DNA of 64,000 bases, taken from NCBI GenBank assembly GCA_950295325.1, contig OX485804.1, forward strand, positions 69,044,033-69,108,032. Reading direction: 5' to 3'. Under the pieces are notes generated by a model. The model was not told the DNA's origin. It made no database searches and saw only the letters and a list, made by a program, of their open reading frames with translations. A program made the translations under genes and the position numbers. Shown here in pieces: positions 26,595-36,570 of the stretch; within the stretch, counting starts at the first letter, position 1, and every line of letters starts with the position of its first letter. This DNA comes from Polytrichum commune. Taxonomy: Eukaryota > Streptophyta > Polytrichopsida > Polytrichales > Polytrichaceae.

Positions 26595-27350
26595 ATGGAT
26601 CTGCGCCTGAGAGAGATTACGTGGGTTCGATTATTGTCGCTCCTGTTGTGGACGTTGTTGGTGATGCTGAAGAAAGCGATTACCCAGTTGATAGAAGTGG
26701 TTGAAAGAGGGGTCTTTGATGTGAGCACTCCGATGGCAGGAAAGAGTGACCAAGATAATTCGAAAGGGAAGGCGACATTACTACCCCCTCTGAGTGACGA
26801 ACTGGTCCTTTCGCGAATTTGGCCTTTAATGCATCAGAGAGTAAACATCTCTCTCCTGTGGAGATTGAGGAGAGTGAATAAAACATGGAAGAGAAAGGTG
26901 GGAGATTCACTGGAGTGGGCAGCTTTAGATATAGTCAAAGTGGATACCCCTGGCCTCATTCGATATTTGAAGAAAATTGGTGAACTCCGCCCTTCGCTAC
27001 GTGAACGAGTAGAGAGCGAATTGGATTCGCTTGCAGTGCTCCTCTGCGAGCATCTCTCCGATTTTGCCTCTTCGCCAAAGTTGTCTTCGTTGGATGCAGG
27101 TAGAATCGAGGTGTCCAAGGCCGTCGAAGAGGAGAGCAGGGTTGGCTCCTCGTCGAAAGGGGGTACAGGCAGTGCTGTGAAGAACAGGGGCTATGTTTGT
27201 AGGTGGATTGATTACACAGGGTTTGAGAATTTCCAGGAGAGAAGTAGAAATGAATATGACTGGAGTGAGGAAGAAGAAATCGAGGCCTATGCGTCTTCTT
27301 CTGAGAGCTCAATGAGAGCATACTATCCCCGTCATGCAGTGAGGTTTTGA
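26595..27350 (+). CDS. 251-aa ORF on the opposite strand of the Copia element, F-box-like
   Basis: This uninterrupted frame lies between the end of pol and the polypurine tract, in antisense to gag-pol, and overlaps the pol stop by about 19 bp. A (GA)n run precedes its ATG. The N terminus has a hydrophobic stretch (RLLSLLLWTLLVMLKK, residues about 12-27). Around 65-130 there is an F-box-like helical segment (PPLSDELVLSRIWPLMHQR, LLWRLRRVNKTWKRKVGD, then EWAALDIVKVDTPG and PSLRERVESELDSL). The C terminus is acidic and Ser-rich. F-box proteins recruit substrates to SCF ubiquitin ligases; the assignment rests on the LSDEL...LLWRLRRVNKTW pattern alone. It could be a captured host gene or an additional ORF typical of this element lineage. 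Its intact frame beside a damaged gag-pol is notable. Confidence 0.6.
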   Translation: MDLRLREITWVRLLSLLLWTLLVMLKKAITQLIEVVERGVFDVSTPMAGKSDQDNSKGKATLLPPLSDELVLSRIWPLMHQRVNISLLWRLRRVNKTWKRKVGDSLEWAALDIVKVDTPGLIRYLKKIGELRPSLRERVESELDSLAVLLCEHLSDFASSPKLSSLDAGRIEVSKAVEEESRVGSSSKGGTGSAVKNRGYVCRWIDYTGFENFQERSRNEYDWSEEEEIEAYASSSESSMRAYYPRHAVRF

Positions 27351-29128
27351 CTTGGCTGAGTGCAAAGATGAAGTTTGTCTCTGCAATTTTCAAACTTGAT
27401 CCTCCCTAAGGATTTAGTGAGTATATCGGCAGGTTGCTCTTGAGAAGGGATATATTCTACTTTGATTGTGTTATTTTCAACCTTTTGACGAGTGTAATGG
27501 AAGTCAATTTCAAAATGTTTGGATCTCTCATGAAATACAGGATTGTAACTAAGTTTTATACTGCTTTGATTGTCACAAAAGAGATAAGTGGGTTTGTCAT
27601 CCAAAATTCTAAGTTCTTCTAGTAACCTCCGTAACCAAATAGCTTCGCATGTACATTGAGCAAGAGCTCTGTATTCTGATTCACAAGACGATCTAGAGGT
27701 ACTAGATTGTTTCTTGGAATTCCAAGAGATGGGAGAGGTTCCAAGAAAGAAAATGTATGCGCCCACCGAAATTCTATCATCGATGTCTTGTCCATAGTCC
27801 GCATTGGTATAACCATGCAGACGATTCTCCTCCCCTTGTTTAAAAAACAAGCCCAAGTCTGGATACCGACGGACATATCGCAAAATGTGTTTGGTTGCTT
27901 GTAGGTGGGCTTCTTGTGGATTTTGCATGAACCTGCTGACTACACTAACTGCATGGGTGAGGTCAGGGCGAGTTTTGGTGAGAAAGAGAAGTTTGCCTAC
28001 AAGCATGCGGTAAAGTGTAGCATCTACAGGAGGGGTGTCAGAGTTTTTGGATAGACTAAGACCTTCAGGGAGTGGGGTCAGAGAGGGCTTACAGTCCTCC
28101 ATTTGGAAAAACTGAAGAATGCTCAGGGCATATTGTCGTTGATGCATGTGGAGGCCGGTGGCGGTGCGGTCAAACTGAACTCCCAGGTATCGACTAATCG
28201 GACCGAGATCGTTGGTCTTGAATTGTTGTTGCAAGTGGGTCTTCAGCTGGGCGAGAAGCTTGGAGTTACTGCCGGTTAGAAGGATGTCGTCTACATAGAC
28301 GAGCAGAGCGACAGTGTGGGAGCCTATATGGGCAAAATAAAGGTTAGGATCCGAGAGAGACTGGATGAGGCCCCAGGCGAGAAGTGCTGCGTGGAGGCGA
28401 GCATACCACGCCCTAGGACTTTGTTTGAGGCCATATAGAGCTTTATGTAGTTTGCAGACTAGATGCTCTTCGCCAGGTTTGGCAAAACCAGGAGGCTGGT
28501 GCATGTAGACATCTTCTTGTAGAATGCCATTCAAGAAAGCAGTGAGAACATCCAGTTGATGTAGAGGCCAGTTGAGATGAACGGCGATAGCAATGAGCAC
28601 ACGAATCGTTTCCCAACGAACAACTGGAGCAAAAGTTTCTAAAAAATCCACGCCGTCTTTCTGCTGGAAGCCTCGGGCTACAAGGCGAGCCTTATAGCGA
28701 GTAGGATTGGCTGTGGTAGTAGGTTTGATTTTGTATACCCACTTGGAGGAGATGGCCGTTTTGTCTGGAGGTAATGGAACGAGAGACCATGTTTGATTGT
28801 GATGGATAGAGTCCATCTCAGCCTGCATGGCAGACTTCCAATGGGGGTTTAGGTGAGCCTGTTGGAATGTCAAAAATTCTGGAGAGTCCTCGAAAACGTC
28901 GGGAAGAGTCTGAAGCTGCGTCGCAAGGGCGTTAGGAAGAATCTGTAGCTGGATTTGGGCGGCAAAATCATGTAAGTGTTTGGGGAACCGCCGAACCCGT
29001 TCAGAACGTCGAGGAGGATCTGGGGCAGGAGGCGGGGAAGGAGGGAGTGATTCGGCAGGAGAAGACTGCGGAGAAGAGTCTAGAGAAGGGAGGGTTGGGG
29101 AGGAATTTAGAGCCCTGGGGGGGGGGGG
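27332..29128 (-). pseudogene. Copia pol, reverse transcriptase and RNase H part
   Basis: In this frame the sequence is open from the homopolymer tract at 29,117-29,129 to the stop at 27,332. After a Pro/Ser-rich linker with an RRSERVRRFPKHL motif come the Copia RT blocks: WVYKIKP, YKARLVARGFQQKDG, ETFAPVVRWETIR, QLDVLTAFLNG, ALYGLKQSPRAWY and the catalytic LLVYVDDILLTG. RNase H follows with SSCESEYRALAQ and ADILTKSLGR. All catalytic motifs are intact. It is out of frame with the integrase part upstream, so as it stands it could only be made with a frameshift. Confidence 0.93.
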
Positions 29129-31155
29129 GAAGCAGGGTCGGCGAAAGAAGAGACTGGATTGTCGAAGGAAGAGGCTGGGTCGTCAGAGTGAGAGGGTATG
29201 TCGGGGTCGGTAAGAGCCAGACGTTCCTCTCGTCGCGTAGGAGCGGGGGTCGAGTCCAGAGGGACATCCTCCCTGACAGAAGGAGAGGTTAATTCGAGGG
29301 AGGGAGTTTCATCTACCACAACATCTCTGGAGATGAAAACCTTCTTTGTTGAGGGTCTGTAACATCTGTAGGCCTTGGTTCCCGAATCGAAACTTAGTAG
29401 TATACATTTTTCGGAGCGGGGGTCGAACTTCGACTGGGAAGGCTTGATAGTTCGAACATAGACAGGTGACCCAAAGATTTTTAAGTGGGAGATCGAAGGC
29501 TTCTTACCCGAGAAAAGTTCTTCGGGTGTCTTGTCAGGATGTCGTTTGGTGGAGCGGAGGTTGAGCAGGTCTCCAGCTGCCTTGACTGCTTCGCCCCAAA
29601 GGTGACCAGGAAGGCCCTTGTCGAGTAGCAGGCACCTGGTGATGTTGAGTAAGGATCGATTACGCCGCTCAGCTACTCCATTCCGCTGCGGAGTGTATGG
29701 TGGAGCGAATTCTCTCGCTATACCTTCATTGAGACAATAGTCTCGAAATGCAGAGGACGTATATTCGCCGCCATTGTCCGAGCGTAGGGTCTGAATACAT
29801 TGGCCCGTAGAAGTTTTGAAAGAATTGACTAAGTGTTGAAACTTAGTAAGCACTTGGCTTTTGTGGGCCAGAAAGTATATCCAAGTTTTCCTCGAAAAAT
29901 CGTCGATAAAAGTTACAAAGTATCGCGCTCCTCCTAATGAGGTCGTGCGGAATGGACCGCAGACGTCAGAGTGCACTAATTGAAGAATTTTTGTTGCATT
30001 GAAAGTTGCTTCTTTCGGCAGTTTCGTTCTTGTCTGCTTCCCCAGTTGACACCCCGTGCACACTTGTCGCGAGAAATGTAACGTTGGTAAGCCACGAACC
30101 GCTTCAGAATTGAGCATTCTTTGCATGCCCTTGGCATGGAAATGTCCTAATCGTTTGTGCCACAAATCTGATGAGGAGTGTCTTTGAACCAAGTTGACCT
30201 CTGAGTGCTGAAGTTGACGGAGGTTCGAGAGCCTGTAGAGACCTCGACCGTGTTCCCTTGAGGCAAAAGCTTCAAGTTGAAGGTTGTAGTTGTTAAATAC
30301 AAAACATCCATCAGATTTAAAGACAAGGGTTTTGTGTTGATCGGCGAGAGCTCCGACACTAAGTAGATTTTTAGTGATCCCTGGAGCGTACAAAACAGAA
30401 TTGATAGACTTTATTTCCCCAGAAGATAGCTGGAGTGCGACATTTCCGACTCCGGCAACAGAATGGCTATGGCCTCCCGCCGACCTAACTTGGGCTCCAC
30501 TAGTAGAGCGAATGGAGGTAAAAGCTGATTTTTCACCCGACACATGGTGAGTTGCTCCTGAATCCAGATACCAAGAAGCGGTGTTCTGGGGAGTTTCTAC
30601 CAAATTCAATTCTATCAAGCATGCATTGACTACCTGATCTGCGGTTTCGTGATCATCCGGAGGTTCGTCTTGTGAAAACAAATCGCTTGGCTCCTCTAGA
30701 TGATGTACTTGCCCATTCAGATTGCGTTGTCGTTGCTCGAGTAGACGGTGCTCATAATCCTTCATTCTATCTAGAATAGATCGAAGGTCGCACTCTCTTT
30801 CATAGTGACCAGGAAGACCACAGAAGTCACACTTGTCGTTTCGAGGTCGATCTGGTCCCCTGTTTCGGTACCTAGGTTGGTACTGGGTTGATGATGAGTT
30901 TCTTGGGTGTCTGGATGAAGAGCCTCCTTGGTTCTCCTGGTTGAAGGGTCTGTTTACTGAATGAGTGCCAGACTCAGAGCGCCATCTGCCGTTCGAGATG
31001 AACCTTGAGTTCTGTGCTATTGGTGAGTTGTGAGAACGTGAAACGGTCTGTGGCCGTTTGTTCCGGTCCCGATGTACAAACAGAGCTTCGCTCTCCTCCT
31101 TCTGTTCGTTCTCCATCTTCAAGGCAGTCTCCTCCGAGATCAGTTTTGCTTCTAG
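29107..31155 (-). pseudogene. Copia zinc knuckle, protease and integrase part
   Basis: In order on the minus strand: a CCHC zinc knuckle (CDFCGLPGHYERECD); the aspartic protease site WYLDSGATHHVSG; the pre-integrase motif LWHKRLGHFHAKGM with the zinc-binding CTGCQLGK; and the integrase core with HSDVCGPF, DDFSRKTWIYFL and RSDNGGEYTS...PYTPQRNGVAERRN, giving the D-D-E triad. The frame is shared with gag upstream, from which it is cut by a TAG codon, and it ends at 29,107 just after the 13-base G/C run. Confidence 0.93.
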
Positions 31156-31776
31156 CTACTCGAAGGTTGGCAGTGTCTGGGCCGCTATTTGCATGCGTTT
31201 GAATATCTCATATTCCTTGGGAAGGTTCTTCAATGTGTAGAATACTATAACATCCTCAGGTATGTTAACTTCCACCTCTTCTAAGAGGTTCGCCACCTCT
31301 TTCACTTCAGTGAGATGGGTATCCATGGACACAGATTCAGTTTTCCGCATTGCGAAAAACTTTTCAAGAAGCATCACTCGACGCGGACCGCTATCTGATT
31401 CATAACGACTCTTTAGGCTTGTCCAACACTCATAGGGATCCTTGTAGCGTCGTAGAAGCTTAAGGGCACTATTCTTTGCATTACTATTGATAATGCTCAT
31501 AACTTGTTGGCGTGCTAATCTCTCTTCCTCACTCATGTGCTCGCTAGGTGGCGTGAGACAATAGTGGAATCTACCATCCTTTTGTAATAGACTCTTCATT
31601 CTATAAGCCCATACTCCAAAGGTACCTCCTCCATCAAGGTGGTATGATTCTGGAAGGGTGTTGTCTCCGGTCATGGTGAAACGGTGATTCCTAGGAGGTG
31701 GCGGACTACTTTCAGTGTCAGCTGGAGGAGAGTTTAGCGGCGGATTATCTGCGGTGTCAGTTTCGACGGTAGACAT
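31156..31776 (-). pseudogene. Copia gag, cut short by a TAG codon
   Basis: The frame starts at ATG 31,776, about 70 bp inside the primer site. It encodes a UBN2-type Gag (LDGGGTFGVWAYRMKSLLQ, WTSLKSRYESDSG, then VMLLEKFFAMRKTE). It stops at TAG 31,156-31,158, inside the stretch that in Copia Gags usually reads TFEELEA or similar; here it is TFE-stop-LEAKL. The same frame then continues into the zinc knuckle. A GAG-to-TAG change is the simplest explanation; programmed readthrough is an alternative that I consider less likely. Confidence 0.88.
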
Positions 31777-31826
31777 CTGAGAGGAAGAGACAGACAACAA
31801 TTTCCTACCTCTATACTAACTATCAT

Positions 31827-31844
31827 GAACCTGCTCTGATACCA
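31827..31844 (-). promoter_or_regulatory. primer binding site, initiator tRNA-Met
   Basis: Directly inside the 5' LTR the minus strand reads TGGTATCAGAGCAGGTT, complementary to the 3' end of plant initiator tRNA-Met apart from one missing C. This fixes the element's orientation. Confidence 0.92.
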
Positions 31845-32082
31845 TGTAGAAGACTAACTAACTGCCGAGACTAACACGCCGCTTAGAGACAGAACTCACT
31901 GGCTCGGAACATACAGTTCAAATTAAGCCTCAAATGGTCTTGGGATATATACATGGTGTTAGCCCTAATTAATTAAATGCTAACCCTAACCAGTAATCGC
32001 TAACCCTAAACTAATCCCCTACTCCTAAACCTAAGGAACTAATGTACACTTGGATGAAGCCTTGTAAGCAGATGGTCCAACA
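31845..32082 (-). repeat. 5' LTR of the Copia element
   Basis: This 238-bp repeat is identical to the 3' LTR except for one base. By position it carries the element's promoter, on the minus strand. Confidence 0.95.
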
Positions 32083-32874
32083 TTTTTTTCCTGCTTCAAT
32101 TTTCCTTCAAAAGCTTGGATGCTCCGGTGAGGTGTTCGAGAGGCTCCCAGGTTCCATCCGACATCGGCCAACCCTCCCATTTCAAAAAAACTCTTGTCCA
32201 CCCTTCTCGTTGATCCGGTCTTGAAGTATTCTCTCCATCTCTCAATCACCATCTTCATCGTCATCGCTACTTTTGGACTCATAACCTTTTTGCTCCAATT
32301 TTTCTGCAACGATTTTCTCGTTGTCATGAGGAGGAAGTTCTCTCAGAAGAACTTGATTTGTCCCGCAACAGTCCCAGCATTTCCATAGCACCCTTTTTCT
32401 TTTCCCTCTCCGACCTTGCAAGTAGTGGTGTAATGGCCACTTGTTGAATTGCATATTTCACATCCAGAAGTCTGTAGTTTTTTCTTGAAGCACTTGCCAA
32501 GAGGAAGCAGGCTTTCTCTGAACTTTTTGCTCTAATTTCTCCACAACGATTTTCTCGTTGTCATGAGGAGGAAGTTCTCTCAGAAGAACTTGAATTGTCC
32601 CGCAGTAGTCCCAGCATTTCCATAGCCCCCTGTCTTTTTCCCTCTCCGACCTTGCAAGTACGTAATGGTGTACCGGCCACTCTTTGACTTGCATATTTCA
32701 CATCCACAAGTCTGTAGTTCTTCTTTGAAGCACTTGCCAAGAGGGAAGCAAGCTTTCTCTGAGTTTGCCATTCCTGCTTGACCCACCTTCTGCTGGGTGG
32801 TGAACAATGAAGAATTCCTTGTTGTTGTTGTTGTTGTTGTTAGGAGAATCGTCGTCTGCTTTCTTCTTCGTCAT
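32083..32874 (-). pseudogene. Cys-rich module plus chromodomain gene, disrupted by Copia
   Basis: Read on the minus strand from ATG 32,874: a start with an Asn run, FFIVHHPAEGGSS, RESLLP, then in shifted frames CGCEICKSKSGRYT and WKCWDYCGTIQVLL. A 237-bp tandem duplication repeats this Cys module (CDCCGTNQVLLRELP, HDNEKIVAEKLEQKG). An acidic run (SSDDDEDGD) leads into a chromodomain: EMERILQDRINEKGGQEFF, then LKWEGWPMSDGTWEPLEHL, then QAFEGKLKQEK. Chromodomains bind methylated histone tails. Lesions: a TGA where Trp is expected just before EMERIL; a one-base loss in a T/A run before LKWEGW; another shift before QAFEG; and shifts within the Cys module. The Copia element then interrupts the frame just after the chromodomain. 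Confidence 0.65.
32290..32765. repeat. 237-bp tandem duplication
   Basis: About 32,290-32,520 and 32,527-32,765 are direct repeats offset by 237 bp (GATTTTCTCGTTGTCATGAG at 32,311 and 32,548). They differ by scattered substitutions and small indels. The unit covers the Cys-rich module of the chromodomain remnant. Confidence 0.9.
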
Positions 32875-33009
32875 CTAATATAAATTGCAACAATTGTCTA
32901 AACATACGAGAAAACTCGGGAGCAGAAAAGTGAAGTGAAAGAATTGGTGTCGATTCTATATGTTTATGTGGCGCTCGTTGACTCCACTTTACTCGTTCGC
33001 TCAGTAAAC

Positions 33010-33405
33010 TTACTTTTGTGGGTTTTGCTTTTTCTTTTCTTGACATCGAAGTTTCGAGCCAGAAGAGGCCGGGCTTCTAAATTTCACTTTGAGGCGGACT
33101 TGTGTCGTCCCGTAGCAGTCCCAACACTTCCTCGTCCCCTTCTTGTCTCCGACCTTGAAAACGGTGGTGTAGTGGCCGCTTCTTGATTTGCAGATTCCAC
33201 ATTCAGTATCACAAGTTTTTCTGAGTTTTCTTTTGAAACGCTTGCGAAGCGGGAGCAAGCTGTGTCTAGTTTGGCCGTCGGCGCTTGAAGCACTTGAGTC
33301 TGTTGGGTGGTGAATAATCAAATGTTTCTTACTGTTGTCGTAGCCGATTATAGTAACACGAGCATCGCCTGCTGTCTTCGCCATCCTTACAATAATATTC
33401 TCCAC
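33010..33405 (-). CDS. small CxxC-CxxC protein, intact paralogue of the broken module
   Basis: This 131-aa frame, or 124 aa from the second Met at 33,384, is uninterrupted. It has an IIHHPTDSS segment, a basic linker (LRKRFKRKLRKTC), and then two Cys pairs: ECGICKSRSGHYTTVFKVGD and KCWDCYGTTQVRLK. The pairs are about 24 residues apart, as in a zinc ribbon. The C terminus is basic and might be nuclear. The neighbouring remnant on the same strand starts with the same segments (FFIVHHPAEGG, RESLLP) and carries the same Cys pairs followed by a chromodomain, so this may be the 5' part of a duplicated gene. I do not recognise the family. Confidence 0.5.
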   Translation of the reverse strand: MENIIVRMAKTAGDARVTIIGYDNSKKHLIIHHPTDSSASSADGQTRHSLLPLRKRFKRKLRKTCDTECGICKSRSGHYTTVFKVGDKKGTRKCWDCYGTTQVRLKVKFRSPASSGSKLRCQEKKKQNPQK

Positions 33406-33539
33406 TTGCGTAAGCTTCCGGGAAATGTGCGGGAAAACGTTCCGGGAGAGAGATGAAATTCACAAGTAAAAAGGATCTGGTGCCATTCTGGTATTTATCT
33501 CCCCGCTCGTAACTAAGCTCACTTCTCTTGTTCCTTGGC

Positions 33540-33920
33540 TGATTTGGACTGTTACTTTTACTTTTACTTCAACCTGAACATTTACCTTTACTTTTCTTGA
33601 CATCCAAGTTCCAATTTACAGGAGAGTGTCTATTTATCACTTTTACTTTTTCATTTACTTTTTCATTTACTTTTACTTTTACTTTTACTTTTCTGGACGT
33701 CCAAGTTCCAATTTACAAGAGCATATGTAATTTTCCCTTTTACTTTTACTTTTACCTTTACCTTTACTTTTCTGGACATCCAAGTTCCAATTTACAAGAG
33801 CATATGTAATTTCCCCTTTTACTTTTACTTTTATATTTACATTTACCTTTACTTTCTGGGATATCCCAGATTCAATCTGCAAGAGTGTGTCTAATTTTTA
33901 CTTTTACTTTTCTACAAAAA
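33540..33920. repeat. pyrimidine-rich minisatellite
   Basis: Runs of (TTTTAC)n alternate with a block CCAAGTTCCAATTTACAAGA that recurs about every 85-105 bp at 33,603, 33,700 and 33,781, with a diverged fourth copy near 33,865. It is low-complexity DNA upstream of the small Cys gene; the open frames across it are an artefact of the repeat. Confidence 0.85.
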
Positions 33921-35690
33921 TCACTTCCGGCTACTGTTTATTTTACCATTACTTCTTTATTATTATTATTATTATTATTATTTATTGCTCAAGTTGCACC
34001 AACGGAACAAGGGTGTTACAATTCCGTCCATAAATGGATGAAAATGGTCAAAATGGATGAATTGTTTTTGGACGATGTTTGTTATGAGATTTTGGTATGA
34101 ATATCGCCACCCCCCAATAGAAAATCTCGAGGTTTTCTTTTACACTTTTTGTTGACAATATTTCGTCACAAAAAACCATTTGCACCCCCCTCCCCCCGCC
34201 CCGCTTCTATTCTAACAAATTCCGTAAAGCGCTAAGCAGGTTATGGATGAGACCATCTTCGTGAAAGTTGATTCTTCATGACCCAAGTGTTGGCAATGTG
34301 CAAAGCTAGTGAGTGCAATGAAATGAAGTAAAGTAAAAAATATGTCAACATTAATTTTGACACTAACATGATTGGGAGCCCATTCTTCCTTGCATTGATT
34401 GTGTTTTACCAAGCTTCAATGTAAGGTTACTTCATGCGTTCCTTTTCGGAAGGTGGGGTAGGTGCCGCCAACACATTGACATACATTCATTCATGACATT
34501 CTCTTCCTTGAAAGGAGGCGGAAAGTGTGAGCCTAACATTGAGAGCTAAAACAAAACCCATGAATTCCATCATGCTTTTAGGCATGTGTGCATGGAGTCA
34601 AAAAGGTGGTACTACATAACTCATGTAGAATATTGTATATATATATATACCCGCATTCACACAACTCATTCATTCAAGTCCAATATTTCCATAGTCAAAG
34701 GATTCCCGAACAACTACATAGAGTCTATCATAATACTACGTCAAATTTTGTGACTGAAAAGCCCCACTTTCCCTTTCTTATTTGACTGGATTCAAGCAGT
34801 TGTTGAGAGAAAGAAAACCCTAACAAAAAAACAAAAACAAACTACATTGTTTATGGTATTTAGTGTCATGTGCGTAATAGTGTCACTTACCCTCTCTTTT
34901 TTGCGTTGACTAGGGTATACTAATGATCAACAAACTTCATCATAAGTGTCACCTCGTGAAACTTGGCCTTCATTTGTGTTTACTAATATCTTGGCATGAG
35001 CATATTCAACATGTGTATGCATGTGTTACACAATGATCTACAAGTTGGGCATATAGGGGTTACTCTAGGCATGCGCATTTGATATGAATTAACCACAAGC
35101 ACCCTTGCAAGTCCCCCCACAAGTGTATAGGGAGCATGTTTTTATTATGGAAGGATGTAGTTTTTTTGGTTTGTTTGGAAGCCAACAACTTTCATAACAT
35201 TCTACAACTTTGAGATCTACTCAAAGTTTTACTCCCATATAACATCCACCCTTGCTACCAATGTTAGCCAAATTCGACACATTGATTCTAAGACCGTCCA
35301 TGCAAATTTGCCAGCTACACCAAAATCGAGAGCCATTGTAGCTTCTCACATTCATATTGATATTATATAGTGTTATGTATCTCTGTTAGTGAGACCCGGG
35401 CCCCGTTGAACATGCTTAGCTAGCAAACGAATGTTATGTTATAAGGTTACCAAAATAAATAAAAGATACGAACTAACAGAGTATACGAAGTTCACAACTA
35501 TTTCACATGCTTTTTGTTGTTGGTTGTGCATAGCAATGTGTAGTCCTCATATACAGTATATGAAACCGACGCACATGTTAATTGCAAAAGCTTATGAAAG
35601 CTCTTTGCATAATGATTTATTTGTCTCTCCCGAAATTTTTTTCACCACTCCTCATGAATGTAAATGTAGCACTTGCTAAGCCCATTAGAC
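33921..35690. other. intergenic, no gene seen
   Basis: This stretch has a (TTA)n microsatellite at about 33,957-33,985, a TA run near 34,635 and AT-rich DNA. A short match to the ACTRCACTAAA MITE end (TATTTAGTGTCA) occurs near 34,857. No coding signal was found. Confidence 0.5.
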
Positions 35691-35935
35691 TAGATAACCA
35701 AGGAGAGGATAGTGGGTAACAAGCCGCTCTAGTGGCAAATCACCCACCTACCCAAAGGTGGTTACGAGTCATAACTAATCACCTCTTGGATAAAATGTGA
35801 ACATTGTATTCTAGATAACCAAGAGGGTTGGGCCAGTAGGAGGAGAGTGGATGACGAACCAAGGGAGCAATGAGTCATCCACATGCTCGAGTTGGTTATT
35901 AGTCATAACCGATCTTCAGCTTATGAACGTAATTT
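35690..35935. repeat. degenerate direct repeat, two units of about 125 bp
   Basis: A unit starting CTAGATAACCAAG with internal ACAAGCC/ACGAACC and GAGTCATAAC-like motifs occurs at about 35,690-35,815 and again at 35,816-35,935. Confidence 0.5.
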
Positions 35936-35999
35936 GAAAATTATGGGTGATAATATGTCTATGAATGAAAGTAGTTGATGAGTTTTGATGACCCTTCTA

Positions 36000-36330
36000 C
36001 TCTCAAACGAATGACCAATTAGAGTATGTGTGCCTAGTAATTCAATTACGCATCTTAATGGGTGCCTATATTTGAGTGGTATGTGGTTGAGTATGGTTCC
36101 AAGAACAGGAACCCAAAAGACATGTGTTTAAAGAGATTGGAGTTACATGCTCAAACTATGATACTCATTATAAGTTCTTCAAATAATCAACATAATTGGA
36201 GAGGACCTATATGACCATTTAATGAACACAAGAATCTTCACTTTGATAATGAATAAGAGAATCATGTGAGCTCCATACTTTACAAGGAACCTTGATTTGT
36301 ATTTGCTAACCATCTTGTACTAATCATGTG
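36000..36330 (+). repeat. dispersed repeat family D, copy 2
   Basis: It shares with 43,870-44,230 the order GTGCCTAGT, TTGGTGTG/TATGTGG, CCAAAAGACA, GAACACAAGAATCTTCA and CATGTGAGCTCCA. Divergence is considerable. Confidence 0.65.
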
Positions 36331-36462
36331 CTTCATATTTTAGGAGAAGTGGGATAGTTGGAAAAGGTAACCATTCAAGGCCCATCGACCTTACGAAAGG
36401 CACTCGGTTTTATATGGGATCATCTTTGCCTTACAAAAAACACTCGGTTACATTGATAATCT

Positions 36463-36549
36463 CAATTAGTGCGTGTTATTATTTGGAGTTACACAATGCA
36501 ATAATAGTTATTACATTGCGTAACTCTGAATGATAACATGCACTAATTG
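36463..36549. repeat. near-perfect palindromic hairpin, 42-bp arms
   Basis: Arm 36,463-36,504 (starts CAATTAGTGCGTGTTATTAT) pairs with arm 36,508-36,549 over 42 bp, with about seven mismatches, around a 3-base centre. It is probably a palindromic MITE. The tiny loop makes a microRNA precursor unlikely. Confidence 0.75.
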
Positions 36550-36570
36550 GCACTAATGAGTTAATAAATA

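Larger units (their letters stand above)
26266..32082 (-). mobile_element. Ty1/Copia LTR retrotransposon, complete but frame-damaged
   Basis: This 5,817-bp element lies on the minus strand with two 238-bp LTRs that differ at one position that I can see (C/G in CAGTAATCSCTAACC). Both LTRs end TG...CA. A run of seven T on each side fits a 5-bp TTTTT target duplication. In order on the minus strand it has the 5' LTR, a tRNA-iMet primer site, gag, protease, integrase, reverse transcriptase and RNase H, then about 820 bp with an opposite-strand ORF, the polypurine tract and the 3' LTR. Integrase before reverse transcriptase defines Copia. The near-identical LTRs mean recent insertion, yet gag has a nonsense codon and pol a frame break at a 13-base homopolymer. 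Confidence 0.95.

Noticed and set aside
31153-31161. Programmed readthrough of the gag TAG codon
   Set aside because: The stop falls inside the Gag domain ahead of the zinc knuckle, and Copia elements normally have Glu or a similar residue there, so a point mutation is simpler.
33597-33882. Phe/Thr-rich and Lys/Val-rich frames on both strands
   Set aside because: They are translations of a (TTTTAC)n minisatellite and have no independent coding evidence.
36463-36549. MicroRNA precursor
   Set aside because: The 3-base loop and symmetric pairing are atypical; a palindromic MITE fits better.
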